NCBI RefSeq assembly: GCF_020740795.1
Contig: NC_067283.1
Location: 60,233,966-60,297,965 of the forward strand
Length of the DNA: 64,000 nucleotides
Reading direction: 5' to 3'
Source: Apus apus
Taxonomy: Eukaryota; Chordata; Aves; Apodiformes; Apodidae
This document shows positions 26,007 through 37,060 of this stretch, one piece after another. The notes under the pieces are model-generated. The model did no database searches. It saw nothing but the letters and a program-made list of their open reading frames with translations, and was not told where the DNA came from. The position numbers were made by a program, and so were the translations under genes. Within the stretch, counting starts at the first letter, position 1. Each line of letters opens with the position of its first letter.

Positions 26007-27042
26007 TGTTCTGGTTTGGTGGGGGTTTTGGTAGCAGGGGAAGGGCCATAGGAGTGGCTCTGGTAAGAAGCTGAGAAGCTCCCAGTGCTCCAAACCCAGC
26101 CAAGGAGCCATTAGAGAGACAAGAGATGCACCTCAGCGATTAACGTATGAAAGAACTGAGAGAAGACCTGAGCAGAGAAGCACTTAGGGAGAAGTGCTGT
26201 GCTGGAGGAGGAGACCTGTGCTGGTGGTTGGTGAGGAAGAAGGGGAAGAGGTGCCCGAGCAGAAGTTTCCCTGCAACCCATGGCGAGATGGCAGCTGTCC
26301 CCCTGCACTCATGGAGGAATGTGGTGGAACATGCCCTGAAGGCACCAGGAGGGTGAACTTGGCCAGTGGACTTGGATTTTGTGGCCAGAGGATTTGCTGC
26401 CAGTGGACTCTGATTGCGCAGCTGTGGAAGACCCCGGGGCCAGGGGAGGTGGCTGTTCCCAAAGCAGCCCCTGACTCTGTGGGAAGCCCAGGCTGGAGCA
26501 GCTCCAGACCTTGTGGGAAGGACTCATGAAGGAGAGGTTGGTGGAGGACTCTCTGCCATGGGAGGGACCCTGTGGGGAAGCAGGGCAGGACTGTGAGGAA
26601 TCCTTCTTCCTGAGGAGGAAGGAGCAGCAGAACCACCAGCCTGTGAACTGACTCTAAACCCCATCCCCTGTCCCCCTGTGCCGCTGGGGGGAAGGAGGGA
26701 GAGAAACCGGAAACAAAGGGATTTGGGCCCGGGAAGAAGGGAGGGGTGGGGTAACATATGCAAGCCCTGCTCTGTGTGTGTCTGTGTCCTGGGTGTGTGT
26801 GATTAGTGTGAAGTTATTATTTTTTCCCCAAGTTGAGTCTGTTTTGCCCGGGATCTTAACTGGTGAAGAACCCTCCTTGTCCTTTGTCTTGACCCAGGAG
26901 CTCTGTCCTCCCCATCCCAGAGTGTGTGTGTGTGGGGGAGGTGAGTGAGTGGGCATGGGGCTGCTCCTTTGTTTTCGTGTTGGGCCCAAACCATGACATT
27001 AATGGTGAGCAAGGCAGAAGAGAGAGACAAAGAACAACAACA
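26007..27042 (+). mobile_element. Avian ERV-type LTR nested in CR1
   Basis: A 1036-bp GC-rich block splits the CR1 copy. It starts tgttctggtttggtgg and ends aacaacaaca, with TGTT...AACA ends, flanked by ctccc (26002-26006) and ctcct (27043-27047), a 5-bp duplication with one mismatch. Inside are stretches typical of a widespread bird LTR: ccctgtgccgctggggggaa (26674-26693), cgggaagaagggaggggtgg, and near 26830 agtctgttttgcccggga of the 3' part. The last 45 bp after accatgaca (26997) could be leader sequence, not LTR. No gag, pol or env reading was seen, so it is a solo LTR or nearly so. The LTR is antisense to ATP9B. Confidence 0.75.
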
Positions 27043-27215
27043 CTCCTGCTCAGGGTCCTGCACTCCACCACCTCGTGATCAGTGCAGCCAAGGCTGCCTT
27101 TGACCCATCACCACTTCAACCAAACCCTCCTTGTTAGTGAGTACAAGATCCAGCAGCGCTCCTCTCCTAGTTGGTCTGTCCCCCATTTGCAACAAGAAGT
27201 TATCATCAGGTACAT
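27043..27215 (-). mobile_element. CR1 LINE, 5' segment split off by the LTR
   Basis: On the minus strand the sequence gives DNFLLQ, RGALLDLVLTNKEGLV and, in a shifted frame, the GSLGC-DHEVVE block that ends the CR1 endonuclease domain. It continues in register with the segment that ends at 26006 when the LTR and one target duplicate are taken out, so the two parts are one insertion of about 2.35 kb, 5' truncated near 27215. Confidence 0.85.
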
Positions 27216-28060
27216 ACAGGTATGCTTACAATTGCCTTTGACAGGTGTAAGACCTTGCTTCTTTGAGATTAAACATAGGCTGAAATCTCACAAAGAAACT
27301 GTAAAGATTCTGGAGAGGAGAAATAGAGAGTCAAGATCTCTAAGAGATGAGAAAAAATTGTCGCAGACTAACACATTTAATAGCTAATTTAGTACAATTA
27401 AATACAGAGGCTCTGAATTGGACCCTCTTCAACTAGTTTGCTTTTGAGATTCTGTCTTAGATATGGACTTTTCTAATAGACCATTTAAGATGGAGCAGAA
27501 GTAGTTTTCAAAAAACTTAGGGAAACAGAATTTTGAGGTTTGTTTCACTTTTGCAGGTAAAGAAATTATATGCTTTCACTGTCTGCAGGTATGTGCAAGC
27601 ACACAGAAAGCAGTATCTACAGGTGTTTCAGTTAACAAGTATCAGTCATCTATATCTGTTATTTAAAGAAAATCAGCTTTTGGAGGTCAGTATAGCAGTT
27701 TTTGGGATTTAAGGAAAAGAACAACCTATTAATTAAAAAAGGAAAGTTAAAAATGGAAAAGTAAGCATAAACAATTCCAGATCAGAGGTGGTGGGACCAG
27801 TCTGAAAGCAACTTTTACATCAATGTACCTTCATGTTTGATTTATTTCAGTCCAACCATGGTGACTTTAAAAATGTATTAATAAATCTGAGTGGAACATT
27901 TGCTACCATGGATTATTTCCATAGTACAAAAGTCTGCGTTACATTAGCTGTGCATCTGTCTTGCATGGAATACCCTCAGAGAATTTTTGTTAGAATTCCC
28001 AGTTTTGCATACTGGAGATTTCAGCATTTGTTCGTAACTGAGCACTGAGGGCATTCATAC
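27216..28060 (-). other. ATP9B: ATP9B intron sequence after the CR1 insertion
   Basis: AT-rich, nothing recognised. Confidence 0.7.
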
Positions 28061-28169
28061 CTTTGTGAGATCCTTATAAAGTTCTGGATACAGCAATGCC
28101 ATTTCTGGCTTCACATCCTGATCCAATACTAGAGAGAAGACTGGAAACATAGTATATATGGTTGCATAC
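28061..28169 (-). CDS. ATP9B: ATP9B exon, M6 and cytosolic loop (residues 545-581)
   Basis: The 109-nt exon completes Gly545 and reads [20 protein letters not shown], then [16 protein letters not shown], ending in phase 0. The first part is transmembrane segment M6; the D-x-D-V block and L-Y-P-E-L-Y are the conserved M6-M7 cytosolic loop of P4-ATPases. Acceptor ttctcctag, donor gtatgaatg. Confidence 0.96.
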
Positions 28170-29101
28170 CTAGGAGAAGGAAAAACACACACGATGACGC
28201 TTTTGTATGATATGATTTTAAAATGATCTACTGAGTTCTTTTTATTATTTTTATTCTTCTTTTTCTTATTTTCTTATTATTCTTTTTATGTAAGGGGAAT
28301 TATACTTGTTCTTCCATGTAGTAATAAGGCAGCTTACCAATACAGCTTCTTACATGCAACCTGATCTCATGCTTTGCAGAGCTGCCAGTCATGAGAAGTT
28401 ATAGATCTTTTATTAATTTAAAAATCAGTAAATAAATTTATTTCTTCTATATATATCACCCAAACTTATTGTCTGTTACCATACTCGCTTTACACTTCCA
28501 CTTTGGACAACCAGTTCAAAGACCTGACATTGAAATTCATGCAGAGATGGCATGAAAACTGAAGAAAAACAAGCACTATATTCTGGATATCGTGGTATAG
28601 GTAGGTGGATAAACCACAGTCTTAACAGTTCTGTACGTGGCTTTGGATTTTGGTATGCCCATGCCAGATGCATACCACTGAATGTATTTTTCTAGAACCC
28701 AGCATACCTATTACTTACACTTTGGAGAGGGTTATTGCTTGCCTCTACACAGTCTGGCAGAAATCTGATTCTCACTGAGGCTTGTCTGGCAATCTGTGTA
28801 ACAGCTGAAACTGGTCTGGGAGATTTCCTCTAGTCTTCACAGTCCACATGTGAAAAAGGTTATATAGTATCTTCTAAGGCTCTGCAGATCCCTCTCTTCA
28901 GAGACCTGACCATGAGGCTTCCTCCCTCATAGAGTGCATATGCAACCTAGTTTGGCTTTTCTTTGTAGACTCATTCCAGATTTTGGTCGTGTACCCATGA
29001 AAAATGTATGAAAAATATGGCAGACACCAACTACATGATGGGATTTAACAAGTTATTTTGCTATATTTATTACCAGATATTGTAACTTGGTTTTCACTTA
29101 C
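28170..29101 (-). other. ATP9B: ATP9B intron (932 bp)
   Basis: Contains a T-rich low-complexity stretch at about 28238-28290; otherwise nothing recognised. Confidence 0.8.
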
Positions 29102-29166
29102 CCTACCATTAGGAATCCTTGGTATAAGGGAACAGATGCAAAATAGAAGACTGATGAAAATACAGC
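29102..29166 (-). CDS. ATP9B: ATP9B exon, M5 and start of M6 (residues 524-544)
   Basis: The 65-nt exon starts in phase 0 and reads AVFSSVFYFASVPLYQGFLM then V and two bases of a Gly codon (phase 2). It is hydrophobic and forms most of M5, the lumenal turn PLYQG and the first residues of M6. Acceptor tttttgtag, donor gtaagtga. It is separated from the previous exon by only 151 bp, the shortest intron in the window. Confidence 0.95.
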
Positions 29167-29317
29167 CTACAAAAAGCAGATAATTATATATATTTAATAT
29201 CATTCTATATACAAAACATTACAATACAGAAAAAAATAATACAGGTTCATTAAGATTTTGTGACATTTTAAAGACAGACAGTGTTTTTAACTATTCAGAA
29301 AACAAAGTTTTAAATAC

Positions 29318-29473
29318 CTGCATAGTTGAAATAATAAGGCCTCGGTGCATGACAAATTGACCAAGTGCTGCTGATCTTTTGTAACTGTTTCGACCATGTA
29401 CCATCAGCAGCCTACCTATGTGTTTAAACTGTGTGATAGAGAAATCAGCTGCTAGGGAAGCTTGTTTTCCCTC
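29318..29473 (-). CDS. ATP9B: ATP9B exon, end of P domain and start of M5 (residues 472-523)
   Basis: The 156-nt exon (52 codons, phase 0) starts [20 protein letters not shown], then [20 protein letters not shown] and ends RGLIISTMQ. The ADFSI-Q-F block and the HGR-SY motif before M5 are typical of P4-ATPases. The last residues begin transmembrane segment M5. Acceptor gttctag with few pyrimidines, donor gtatttaa. Confidence 0.96.
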
Positions 29474-29922
29474 CTAGAACAAAACAAAAATATTTCAAAT
29501 ATGAAACCCAGTGTAAAATATGTGCTTCAAATTTCAGAATTCTAAGTGGTAATTTTAAGAGTCAAGTTTGCTCCTGCTTTGGAAATCAACCCTGCAAAAA
29601 GACACTAAGGATAATTTTTCGTTCATATTCTAAGACACAGTTGCTCTAACAGGCAAGTTTAATTGCCCATCCTGCTTTTTTCAAGTAAATGCTACACAGA
29701 AAAAACTGCAGTATTTTCTGCTTTTCTTGTTGATTTCTTTTTGGTATTAAAAAAGATAAAGCAGAGGACACAGAAGCAAAGAAAATATTTGTTCAAAGAC
29801 CAAGCATTTTTATCATGTTACAGCATACTTCAACTAAAAATGATCAACTCGCTGTTGTTTAATAAAAAACCTTTGAATGCCATGTTACTATACTACTATG
29901 ACAATGAAGCTGTTAACATTAC
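29474..29922 (-). other. ATP9B: ATP9B intron (449 bp)
   Basis: Nothing recognised. A plus-strand frame that runs through it and the neighbouring exon is a shadow. Confidence 0.8.
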
Positions 29923-29987
29923 CTTGCCTTCAATTCCAATTCCACAGTCTGCTGCTTGGATCATGCTGACATCATTTCCTCCATCAC
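29923..29987 (-). CDS. ATP9B: ATP9B exon with GDGGND hinge motif (residues 450-471)
   Basis: The 65-nt exon completes Gly450 and reads [20 protein letters not shown], ending in K471, phase 0. GDGxND is the P-domain hinge motif whose two aspartates (D451, D455) bind Mg2+; both are present. Acceptor cattttccag, donor gtaatgtt. The intron before it splits the motif inside its first glycine codon, as the far upstream intron splits DKTG. Confidence 0.96.
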
Positions 29988-30291
29988 CTGGAAAATGTCA
30001 CTGCAATATTCAGCTCTTCAGAAGTTTTACTCGCCTGACCTTACGGTATTTTAGAAACCTCTTATACACCTTTACATTCCTATAATTAATCTATGGATTG
30101 TGATTAATTACATCAGGGATCAATACTTTCCTGTGGAATAATTCCTCACAGAATTGCATTTTCTGCTACAGCTACACAACACCTGGCTGTTGATAAAGGT
30201 TTTGTTTCAACTGTTTCTCACTGGTGCCATCTACTGCTTCACTTTATTACTGATTTTAGCTACTGCAAAGGAAGATCATGCCAAAAGTTAC
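29988..30291 (-). other. ATP9B: ATP9B intron (304 bp)
   Basis: Short intron that splits the GDGGND motif from the preceding exon; nothing else recognised. Confidence 0.85.
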
Positions 30292-30436
30292 CTATTGCAC
30301 ACGTGCGTTTTCCAGTGTGGTGCTGTAACAGTTTCACAATATGAGCTTTTTGGGTGGGAGAACATCGGCAGCACACTACAGCAGGACACTGACAAGCCAA
30401 CTCTACAAATTCATGCTCATAATACTTCAAACAAAC
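30292..30436 (-). CDS. ATP9B: ATP9B exon, P domain [10 protein letters not shown] (residues 402-449)
   Basis: The 145-nt exon starts [20 protein letters not shown], then [18 protein letters not shown] and ends TGKRTCAI with one base of the next Gly codon. The R-x-(S/T)-P-x-Q-K-A block is a P4-ATPase signature in which the lysine acts near the phosphorylation site. The acceptor has a nine-T tract (ttttttttcttag); donor gtaactttt. Plus-strand frames across this exon are only shadows. Confidence 0.95.
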
Positions 30437-30898
30437 CTAAGAAAAAAAAAATACACTCACATTTACTTACTATTAAATACTACTACATGTAGTCTAACAC
30501 AAAAATACAGCATAAAGAATCCTTTCATGAAGTTTTGCTGGCACAACATCCATCTGGGAGGAAAAAAGCCACATTTTCCTGACCGTGACCTTCCTATTTT
30601 AACTGACATTCTGTTTCATTTAGAGAGCCAACACTCTGGGTTCAAGGGAAGAGACAATACTAAAGCATGCTACATACAGATTCCATTCTGTTGCTATACA
30701 GGAGACCAGCAAACCAGTAACATTTGCCCATCCAAAATACACATTTTCTAATTAGCACTCAATGAAAAACAGTATCTCTAAGGAAAGTTAAAGTATGAGC
30801 AAATATTGGAAAAAAGCTTAAGAGCATGAAGACACTGATATTACTTTTTGAACACAATCAAACAGGTAAATGTAATTTGACAAAAACCAAGCTCTTAC
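30437..30898 (-). other. ATP9B: ATP9B intron (462 bp)
   Basis: Nothing recognised. Confidence 0.85.
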
Positions 30899-30988
30899 CT
30901 CAAGTGAGTCCCCAGATATCACCAAGGCACAGTCATGCTTCCTCCTAAAGGCATTTAGTTCTAAGTGAGCTTCTCCTCGAGTGGTAAC
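30899..30988 (-). CDS. ATP9B: ATP9B exon, P domain [11 protein letters not shown] (residues 372-401)
   Basis: The 90-nt exon (30 codons, phase 0) reads [20 protein letters not shown] then [10 protein letters not shown]. This is the P-domain insert between the TGD motif and the hinge; [10 protein letters not shown] matches the family strand that precedes the C-(L/K)-Y segment. Acceptor ttattgaag, donor gtaagagc. Confidence 0.95.
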
Positions 30989-33698
30989 CTTCAATAAAAA
31001 CCACTCACTTAAAAGATTTTGTTATACTCTTAAAGAAAACCTGCCTAAAAAGATCAGGTCTTGAGAACTCATACCCAGAAGGCCTCGGTTCTTCAACAAT
31101 GTTTTATCCCAGTGCAAGGCCAATACCCACGGGATGTGACTACAAGCCTTGAATCTAATGGAGTGAAAAAGTAATCCTCAAACAAAGAAAACCCATGTAG
31201 TCAGTTTGAATGGTTTCTCACCAAAGTAGGCCAGGGCTAACAAATTAAAGAATTAATGACATGAAAATAGGTTAAGATCAAGCTGACCCAAGCCTTCCTG
31301 TTTTGGGAGGACTAGAAAAAAAATAGACAACAAAATCAAGTAACCCCCAAAACTTTTATGTATTAACCAGTAAGATATGTTCTTAGAATAATGCAAACTA
31401 TTCATATTAATACTTCCTTCAGTTTGGGTAAGGAGACAGATTTCAAAAAGCACATTAAAAAATGCTCACTAGTACTAATCCTTTTAGATCTTACATGAGT
31501 ATAAAAAAGCAGGACCAAGTGACATAAAAGAATCATAGAATGGTAGGGGTTGGAAGGGACCTCTGAAGAACATCGAGTCCAACCCTCCTGCTGCAGCAGG
31601 AACACCTAAGGCAGATCACACAGGAACACATCCAGATGGGTCTTGAAAGTCTCCAGAAAAGGAGACTCCACAACCTCTCTGGGCAGCCTGTTCCAGTGCT
31701 CTGATACATAATATAAAAGAATTACATCATCGATTTTTTAATATACGTAATTATTGTTTTAGAAAGACCCAGCTGTGAAGGGCAAAAAATGGTCAAAAGT
31801 TGCTGAATGGACTTTGGAAGGTTTTGAGCAAGAACATAAAAAAATTAAATTAAATTACAACCAGATTTTGAGGTAGTTTTGGGGTTTTTTTTCTAATAAA
31901 AGATCTATGTATTTTAAAGCGATCATGCAAGACAAAGTTCCAAGCACAGAATAAAACACAAACTCTGATTACATTTCTAATTTTGGCTCTGCTAGCACTT
32001 TGATTAAATAACTTAAAAAATATATGACTCTTAATTATCCTGTATATGAAGTTTGTCTTTGGCCCACTACTTCCCAGAATAAGACAGTCCAAAGACCTTT
32101 TTCCCCTCTACTCCCCACAGTCTCCGTCTAACACACATATAATTTAAGTTACATTAAAAAGCACCTGGAAACAGAAAAAACCCATACATACGCCCCAGTT
32201 CAGAATTTTTTTCCTCCTTTCCCACAATTACACATGTAAAAAGAAAACTCCTTGTCTGGCAACTGTTAGGAACCTGGGATTGAATTGGCCCATTATAATC
32301 TTTTTGCATTACTGAGATTAAAAGATGACCGCACTTGGTGCACACTGATGAGCAGTAATTACCCTCTCTGTTCTACCTTTCAGCTAACAGAGGTGTTTTT
32401 TTAAAAAAATTGTAAATTACTCTAGAATATATGAGTTAAATGTATTACAAAATGAAGCAGCTGAGACTTCTACAAACAAAAAGGAAGAGCGTTAAAAACA
32501 AAATGCATTTTTTTGGGAAGACAAAGCACTGAGTAATTTTTTATTTATTAATTTATAATTAAAAAGGACATGTTAGAAGGCTTGGTATTTTCTTATATTC
32601 TTATATTAATCTTACATTAATTAATTTCTTTGAAACAAATACAGACACAGAAATAATTCTGTACAGATCCATTTTCTAACCAATTTAAAACTTTGCGTAC
32701 TCAAAGTTAACACAGTTTTATGCTGATGCGTTATTACTAGTCGAGGTAATGAAAATAAAAATCTGACTCAAATAAATAGATTTTGTTCAAGAAGACTTAA
32801 TTTGCAGTGTTATAACATGGAAAGGTCAACAAAAATTGATCTGAAGTTTTATCAGAAGCATTAATAATTTAATTGCAAATAGTAGTCTGCAGGGCCTAAT
32901 TTGCCATTCTGACGCTTCAGAAGAAACTACATTTACATGTAAATTATATTCATATAATTATTTCTGTAGGTGCAAGTGGTTCATTTAGAACAAACAGAGA
33001 CATATTACGTCTGATCACACAGCATCAATCAACGTCTGGAAAATCTATTTCTGTTCAGCTTCAGCAGAGTTGATGCTATGCAAATATAAGCAAAATGTAT
33101 AGAGAAAGATACTCAGTTTACCTTTCCAATAATTATTTTAAATGGTGTGATAAAAAAACGCAAATACCTATCAAGATATTTAAAAAAATATATCAATTTT
33201 TCTCATACAGATTTGAACTATGTCTATACAGAAGATGTGGGCCTTACAGTTTAATTCAGGATTAATTTTACTGGAGTCTAAAGATTGATAAAAATGCAAG
33301 ATCAAGCAAGAAGCACATTTAGGAAGCGTAAATTCCTGGACACTTTTCTTACTAGCTCAGCACCTCACATAGAACCCTCTCCATCATTATTCAGAGGTAC
33401 CTTACTATGTCCACTGTGTAAATGAAGAGCGTAAAACATGCTGAACCTGGGTCACCCCAACATGGCTACAAACATTTCTGCAGCATATCAACAAATCTAG
33501 AAACAACTCCCCTGAAACAGAAGCAATGTTTTGTAATTCTGCATCCTTGAATGACAACCTACTCTCTTGACCATTATAGGACACTCAGTACAGTAAGCCA
33601 TCAATTTTCAACAAGCAGCCAACTACTAATAAAAAAAAGGCAACATTGTAATTAGCTGTCCTTTGATGAACCAACAAAAAAGTTGGAACTATACTTAC
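30989..33698 (-). other. ATP9B: ATP9B intron (2.7 kb) with a CR1 tail
   Basis: Very AT-rich intron. One CR1 3' fragment at 31529-31706; otherwise nothing recognised. Confidence 0.75.
31529..31706 (-). mobile_element. CR1 LINE, 3' tail fragment
   Basis: agaatcatagaatggtaggg, ttggaagggacctctgaaga and ctctgggcagcctgttccag are the reverse complement of the CR1 3' UTR. About 178 bp, severely 5' truncated, same strand as ATP9B. Confidence 0.93.
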
Positions 33699-33797
33699 AG
33701 GTCTGAAAATGTGAATATCTTGAGTCCTAGACACTAAGTGAGAACTTTTTGCAATACAAGTTGCTGTCTCCAGTTTATCTCCTGTTAACATCCATAT
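33699..33797 (-). CDS. ATP9B: ATP9B exon with TGDK motif (residues 339-371)
   Basis: The 99-nt exon (33 codons, phase 0) starts [20 protein letters not shown] and ends [11 protein letters not shown]343-G344-D345-K is the P-domain TGD motif that contacts phosphate and Mg. Acceptor attattttgcag, donor gtaagtat, both close to consensus. Confidence 0.96.
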
Positions 33798-33985
33798 CTG
33801 CAAAATAATGTAAACATTTACTCCACTGGACATTAATGTATCTGTTCTCCAAATTTAATGACATCTCTCTCCAGCCTTATTCTGTTACCTTTTGGCATTA
33901 GATTAGCAGAGAAAATAAACCGATATGTGCATTTTTAACTAAAATAAATGAGCAGTTTTTACTGCAATAACACACAAGGCAGAAC

Positions 33986-34644
33986 TGTGTACTTCAGGCA
34001 GCTCCATTCCCCTTCCGTTCTCACAAGGGCCAATGTCTCAATCCACATGAAGACAAGGTGAAACTCTGGGGAAAACCACTAGCATAGCTGAACAGCAGGG
34101 AAAGCATAAAAGCCTCTCCCTGAGGCCCTGATACTACCATGGTCAAGAGACTGACAATGCGGACACCTACAAGAGAGAGAATACTTGTCAGCAAAACGAT
34201 GCACTACGAGTCTGCGACCCTAGTGAGAATCTATCTGAAAGCAGCAGCCAAGCAATGAGGCAAAGTATCCTGGAGGAAAAGCTGTAGTCCCAACACTCCA
34301 AAGAGACCCTGCCTGCTGACTGTGCAGAAGATGAAGGCATTCAACCTTAAGAAATAAGGTTGAAGATCCATCTGTTCTTAAAAGTGAGACAGCTCTCACT
34401 CCCTCAGCCCCTTAACACCAAGAAAGTTGAAGGACATCTGGACGAAACACCATTATCCCTAGACGAAACGGAGCAGACCACACAGAAAGAATGACTTAAG
34501 CTGCAGGAGTTATTACTGGATAGTTACACTAAGCTAACAGTTGCAATCTTATTGAAACAGTAAGTCTCTGTCTTCTCTTTTCCTATACACCTCAAGTAAG
34601 ATCCTTTTCACTAGCGTCCATGTGTGGGTCAATGCCTGGACACA
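33986..34644 (+). other. GC-richer block, possible old LTR
   Basis: A block of about 660 bp is clearly less AT-rich than its surroundings. It starts tgtgtacttcaggc and ends gtcaatgcctggacaca, TGTG...CACA ends that would suit an LTR. The flanks agaac and aaact are not a convincing duplication and I do not recognise the family. No coding content. Confidence 0.3.
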
Positions 34645-35093
34645 AAACTCAAGTTTTCTCATCAGCAACTGGGTAATCTATAATTTTATTACCTATCTAC
34701 AGCTGTGTTTTTAGCCTACTATAATGTCGGTTGTAATTAAAGTCAGAACATTTTTAATGCTCTGAAATCCTAGAACTGATCAATAAAAAAACCAAACCAG
34801 GAACAACAAAATCCCCTAAAAATTCTAAATATTCTATACCCATTTGTAGCAAGATATACCTAACAGTCAGAAGTGACCAGACATAGGAGAAATACCAAGA
34901 GTAAATGAAAAAATAGTATACACAAAATACTAATATATAAGTACTTTGCTCTACTCATACCATACTGAACTAAAACTTGATGTAATCATAAAGCTTTAAT
35001 CCATATATACATTTTTTTCTAATTGTGCACATGACTGCATTACCAGCTAATTCACCTGAAAGCCTTTGGGGAACAGGAATTAATTAAAAACAG
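34645..35093 (-). other. ATP9B: ATP9B intron sequence, nothing recognised
   Basis: Unassigned AT-rich part of the 4.0-kb intron 33798-37795. Confidence 0.6.
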
Positions 35094-35512
35094 AATATAA
35101 AAATAGCAGACATGGAAAGTGGTCTCTGGAGATTATCTAGTCCAACTCCCCAGTGCAAAGCAGGATCAACTACAGCAGGCTGTTCAGGACCATGTCAAGA
35201 AAGTTTTGAACATCTCTAAGGAGGGAGACTTGATGAACTCTCTGTGAGACCTGCTCAAGATTTTGAACACACATTAAAAATATTTCTTGTAGTCAAGTGC
35301 AGCTTCCTTTATTTCAGTTTGCATCCATTACATCTTGGGCTTTCACTGCGCATCACTGAAAAAAAGCCTGGCTCTGTCCTCTTTGGACAGTCCCTTCAGG
35401 TATTCATAAACAGTAATAAGATCCTCCTGAGCCTGCTGAACTTCACCCTCTCATAACTCCTTTTGGGCAGCCAAAGCTGTCCCCTCAAACTAACTTTCAC
35501 ATCCCTAACCAA
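35094..35512 (-). mobile_element. Old CR1 LINE, 3' fragment
   Basis: tatctagtccaactccccag, acatctctaaggagggagac and ctcttcatctttgg-like words show a diverged reverse-complement CR1 tail. It is more degraded than the copy next to it, so it is an older, separate insertion. Confidence 0.75.
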
Positions 35513-35513
35513 T

Positions 35514-37060
35514 TCATAGAATCATAGAGTATCAGAATGGTTAAGGTTGGAAGGTTCCAACCTCCCTGCAATGAGCAGGGACACCTCACACTAGACCAGG
35601 CTGCACAAAGCCTCATCCAACGTGGTCTTAAACACCTCCAAGGAGGGGGGCTTCCACAACCTCCCTAGGCACCTTATTACCCTCATGGTGAAGAATTTCT
35701 TCCTGATGTCTAACCTAAATCTCCCCTCTTTCAGTTTAAAACCATCACCCCTTGTCCTATCACTGCCCTCTCTGGTGAAAAGCTCCTCTTCAGGTACTGG
35801 AAGGCTGCTATCAGGTCTCCCCTGAGCCTTCTCTTCTCCAGGCTGAACAGACCTAACCCTCTCAGCCTGTCTTCATAGCAGAGGTGCTCCAGCCCTTTGA
35901 TCATCTTCGTGGCACTTCTCTGGACCCTCTCCAACAGCTCCATGTCTTTCCTGTGATGAAGGCTCCAGAGTTGTATACAGTATTCCAGGTGGGGTCTCAC
36001 CAGAGCAGAGCAGAGGGGCAGAATCACCTCCCTGGCCCTGCTGGCCACACTTCTTTTGATGCAGCCCAGGATGCAATTGGCTCTCCGGGCTGCGAGTGCA
36101 CACTGGCGGCTCATGTTGAGCTCCTCATCAACTACCACTCCCGAGTCATTTTCCTCGGGACTGTTCTCTAGCCCTTCTCCCCTCAGCCTGCATTTGTGCC
36201 TGCAGTTTGTGACCAGGACGTTATGTGGAACAGTGTCAAATACCTTGCACAAATCCAGGTAGATTACATCAGTTGCTCTGCCATCATCCACTTTCTCTGT
36301 TGCACCACTGTAGAAGGCCACCAGATGGGTCAGGCATGACTTGCCCTTAGTGAAGCCACGTTGGCTGTCACCAATCACCTCCTTATTTTCCATGTGCCTT
36401 AGCAGATTTTCCAGGAGGATCTGTTCCATGATCTTGCTGGGCACAGAGGTGAGACTGACTGGCCTTTAGTTCCCAAGGAACTAAAACTAAAAAGGGCTTC
36501 CTTTTTCTCCCTTTTAAAAATAGGGCCTATGTTCCCTTTTTCCCAATCAGCGGGAACCTCACTAGACCACCATGACCACCCAAATATGATGGAAAGAGGT
36601 TCAGCAACTGCATTCACCAGCTCCCTCGGGACCCATGGATGGACCACATCAGGTCCCATAGACTTGGGAGACCTGCTCCAGGCTTTTTTCTCCTTGTTTG
36701 TTAGTATGAGATCTAATGGAGCATCTCTCATTGTTGACTCCTCAACCATCCATGTAAAGAAATTATCAACATTGCACTACAAAGTTCTCCTGGTTTACTT
36801 GTGCCCTCCTTCATTGCCCTTCCAGCAGATACTGGAGTAGTGAAAGTCCAGCACAAGGGTCAGCATGTGCAAGTGTGAGGCTTCTTCCAGTTGTCTGAAG
36901 ATGGCCTCTTCTACTTCTTGATCAGGTAGTCTGCAGCAGACACCACAACGTTGTCCACGTTGGTCTGCTCACTAATTCTAACACATAATTTCTTAGCTGG
37001 CTCATCATTTGTCCCAAGGCAGTGCTCCATGCATTCCCATGCCTCTCTCATGTAGATAGA
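35514..37060 (-). mobile_element. CR1 LINE with two internal deletions
   Basis: From the tail (agaatcatagagtatcagaa) the minus strand reads through the 3' UTR and a 237-codon open frame (35731-36444) with GFTKGKSCLT, DVIYLDLCKVFDTVPHNVLV, then directly ENDSGVVVDEELNMSRQCAL and the post-RT region. The RT core with the VPQGS and FADD blocks is missing and the frame is kept. Upstream, 36399-36749 joins LDLILTNKE to KKAWSRSPKSMGPDVVHP, so the linker before RT is missing too. Between the two frames there is a frameshift near 36450-36490. The part above about 36760 (gcagcagacaccacaacgtt) still looks CR1-derived; its end is uncertain. Same strand as ATP9B. Confidence 0.85.

Noticed and set aside
26184..27071. 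Several open frames on both strands of the GC-rich block
   Set aside because: They lie in the noncoding LTR; their Pro/Ser/Leu-rich content reflects base composition.
29663..30751. Plus-strand open frames of 112-140 codons
   Set aside because: They overlap ATP9B exons on the minus strand, whose motifs and splice sites are clear; these frames are shadows.
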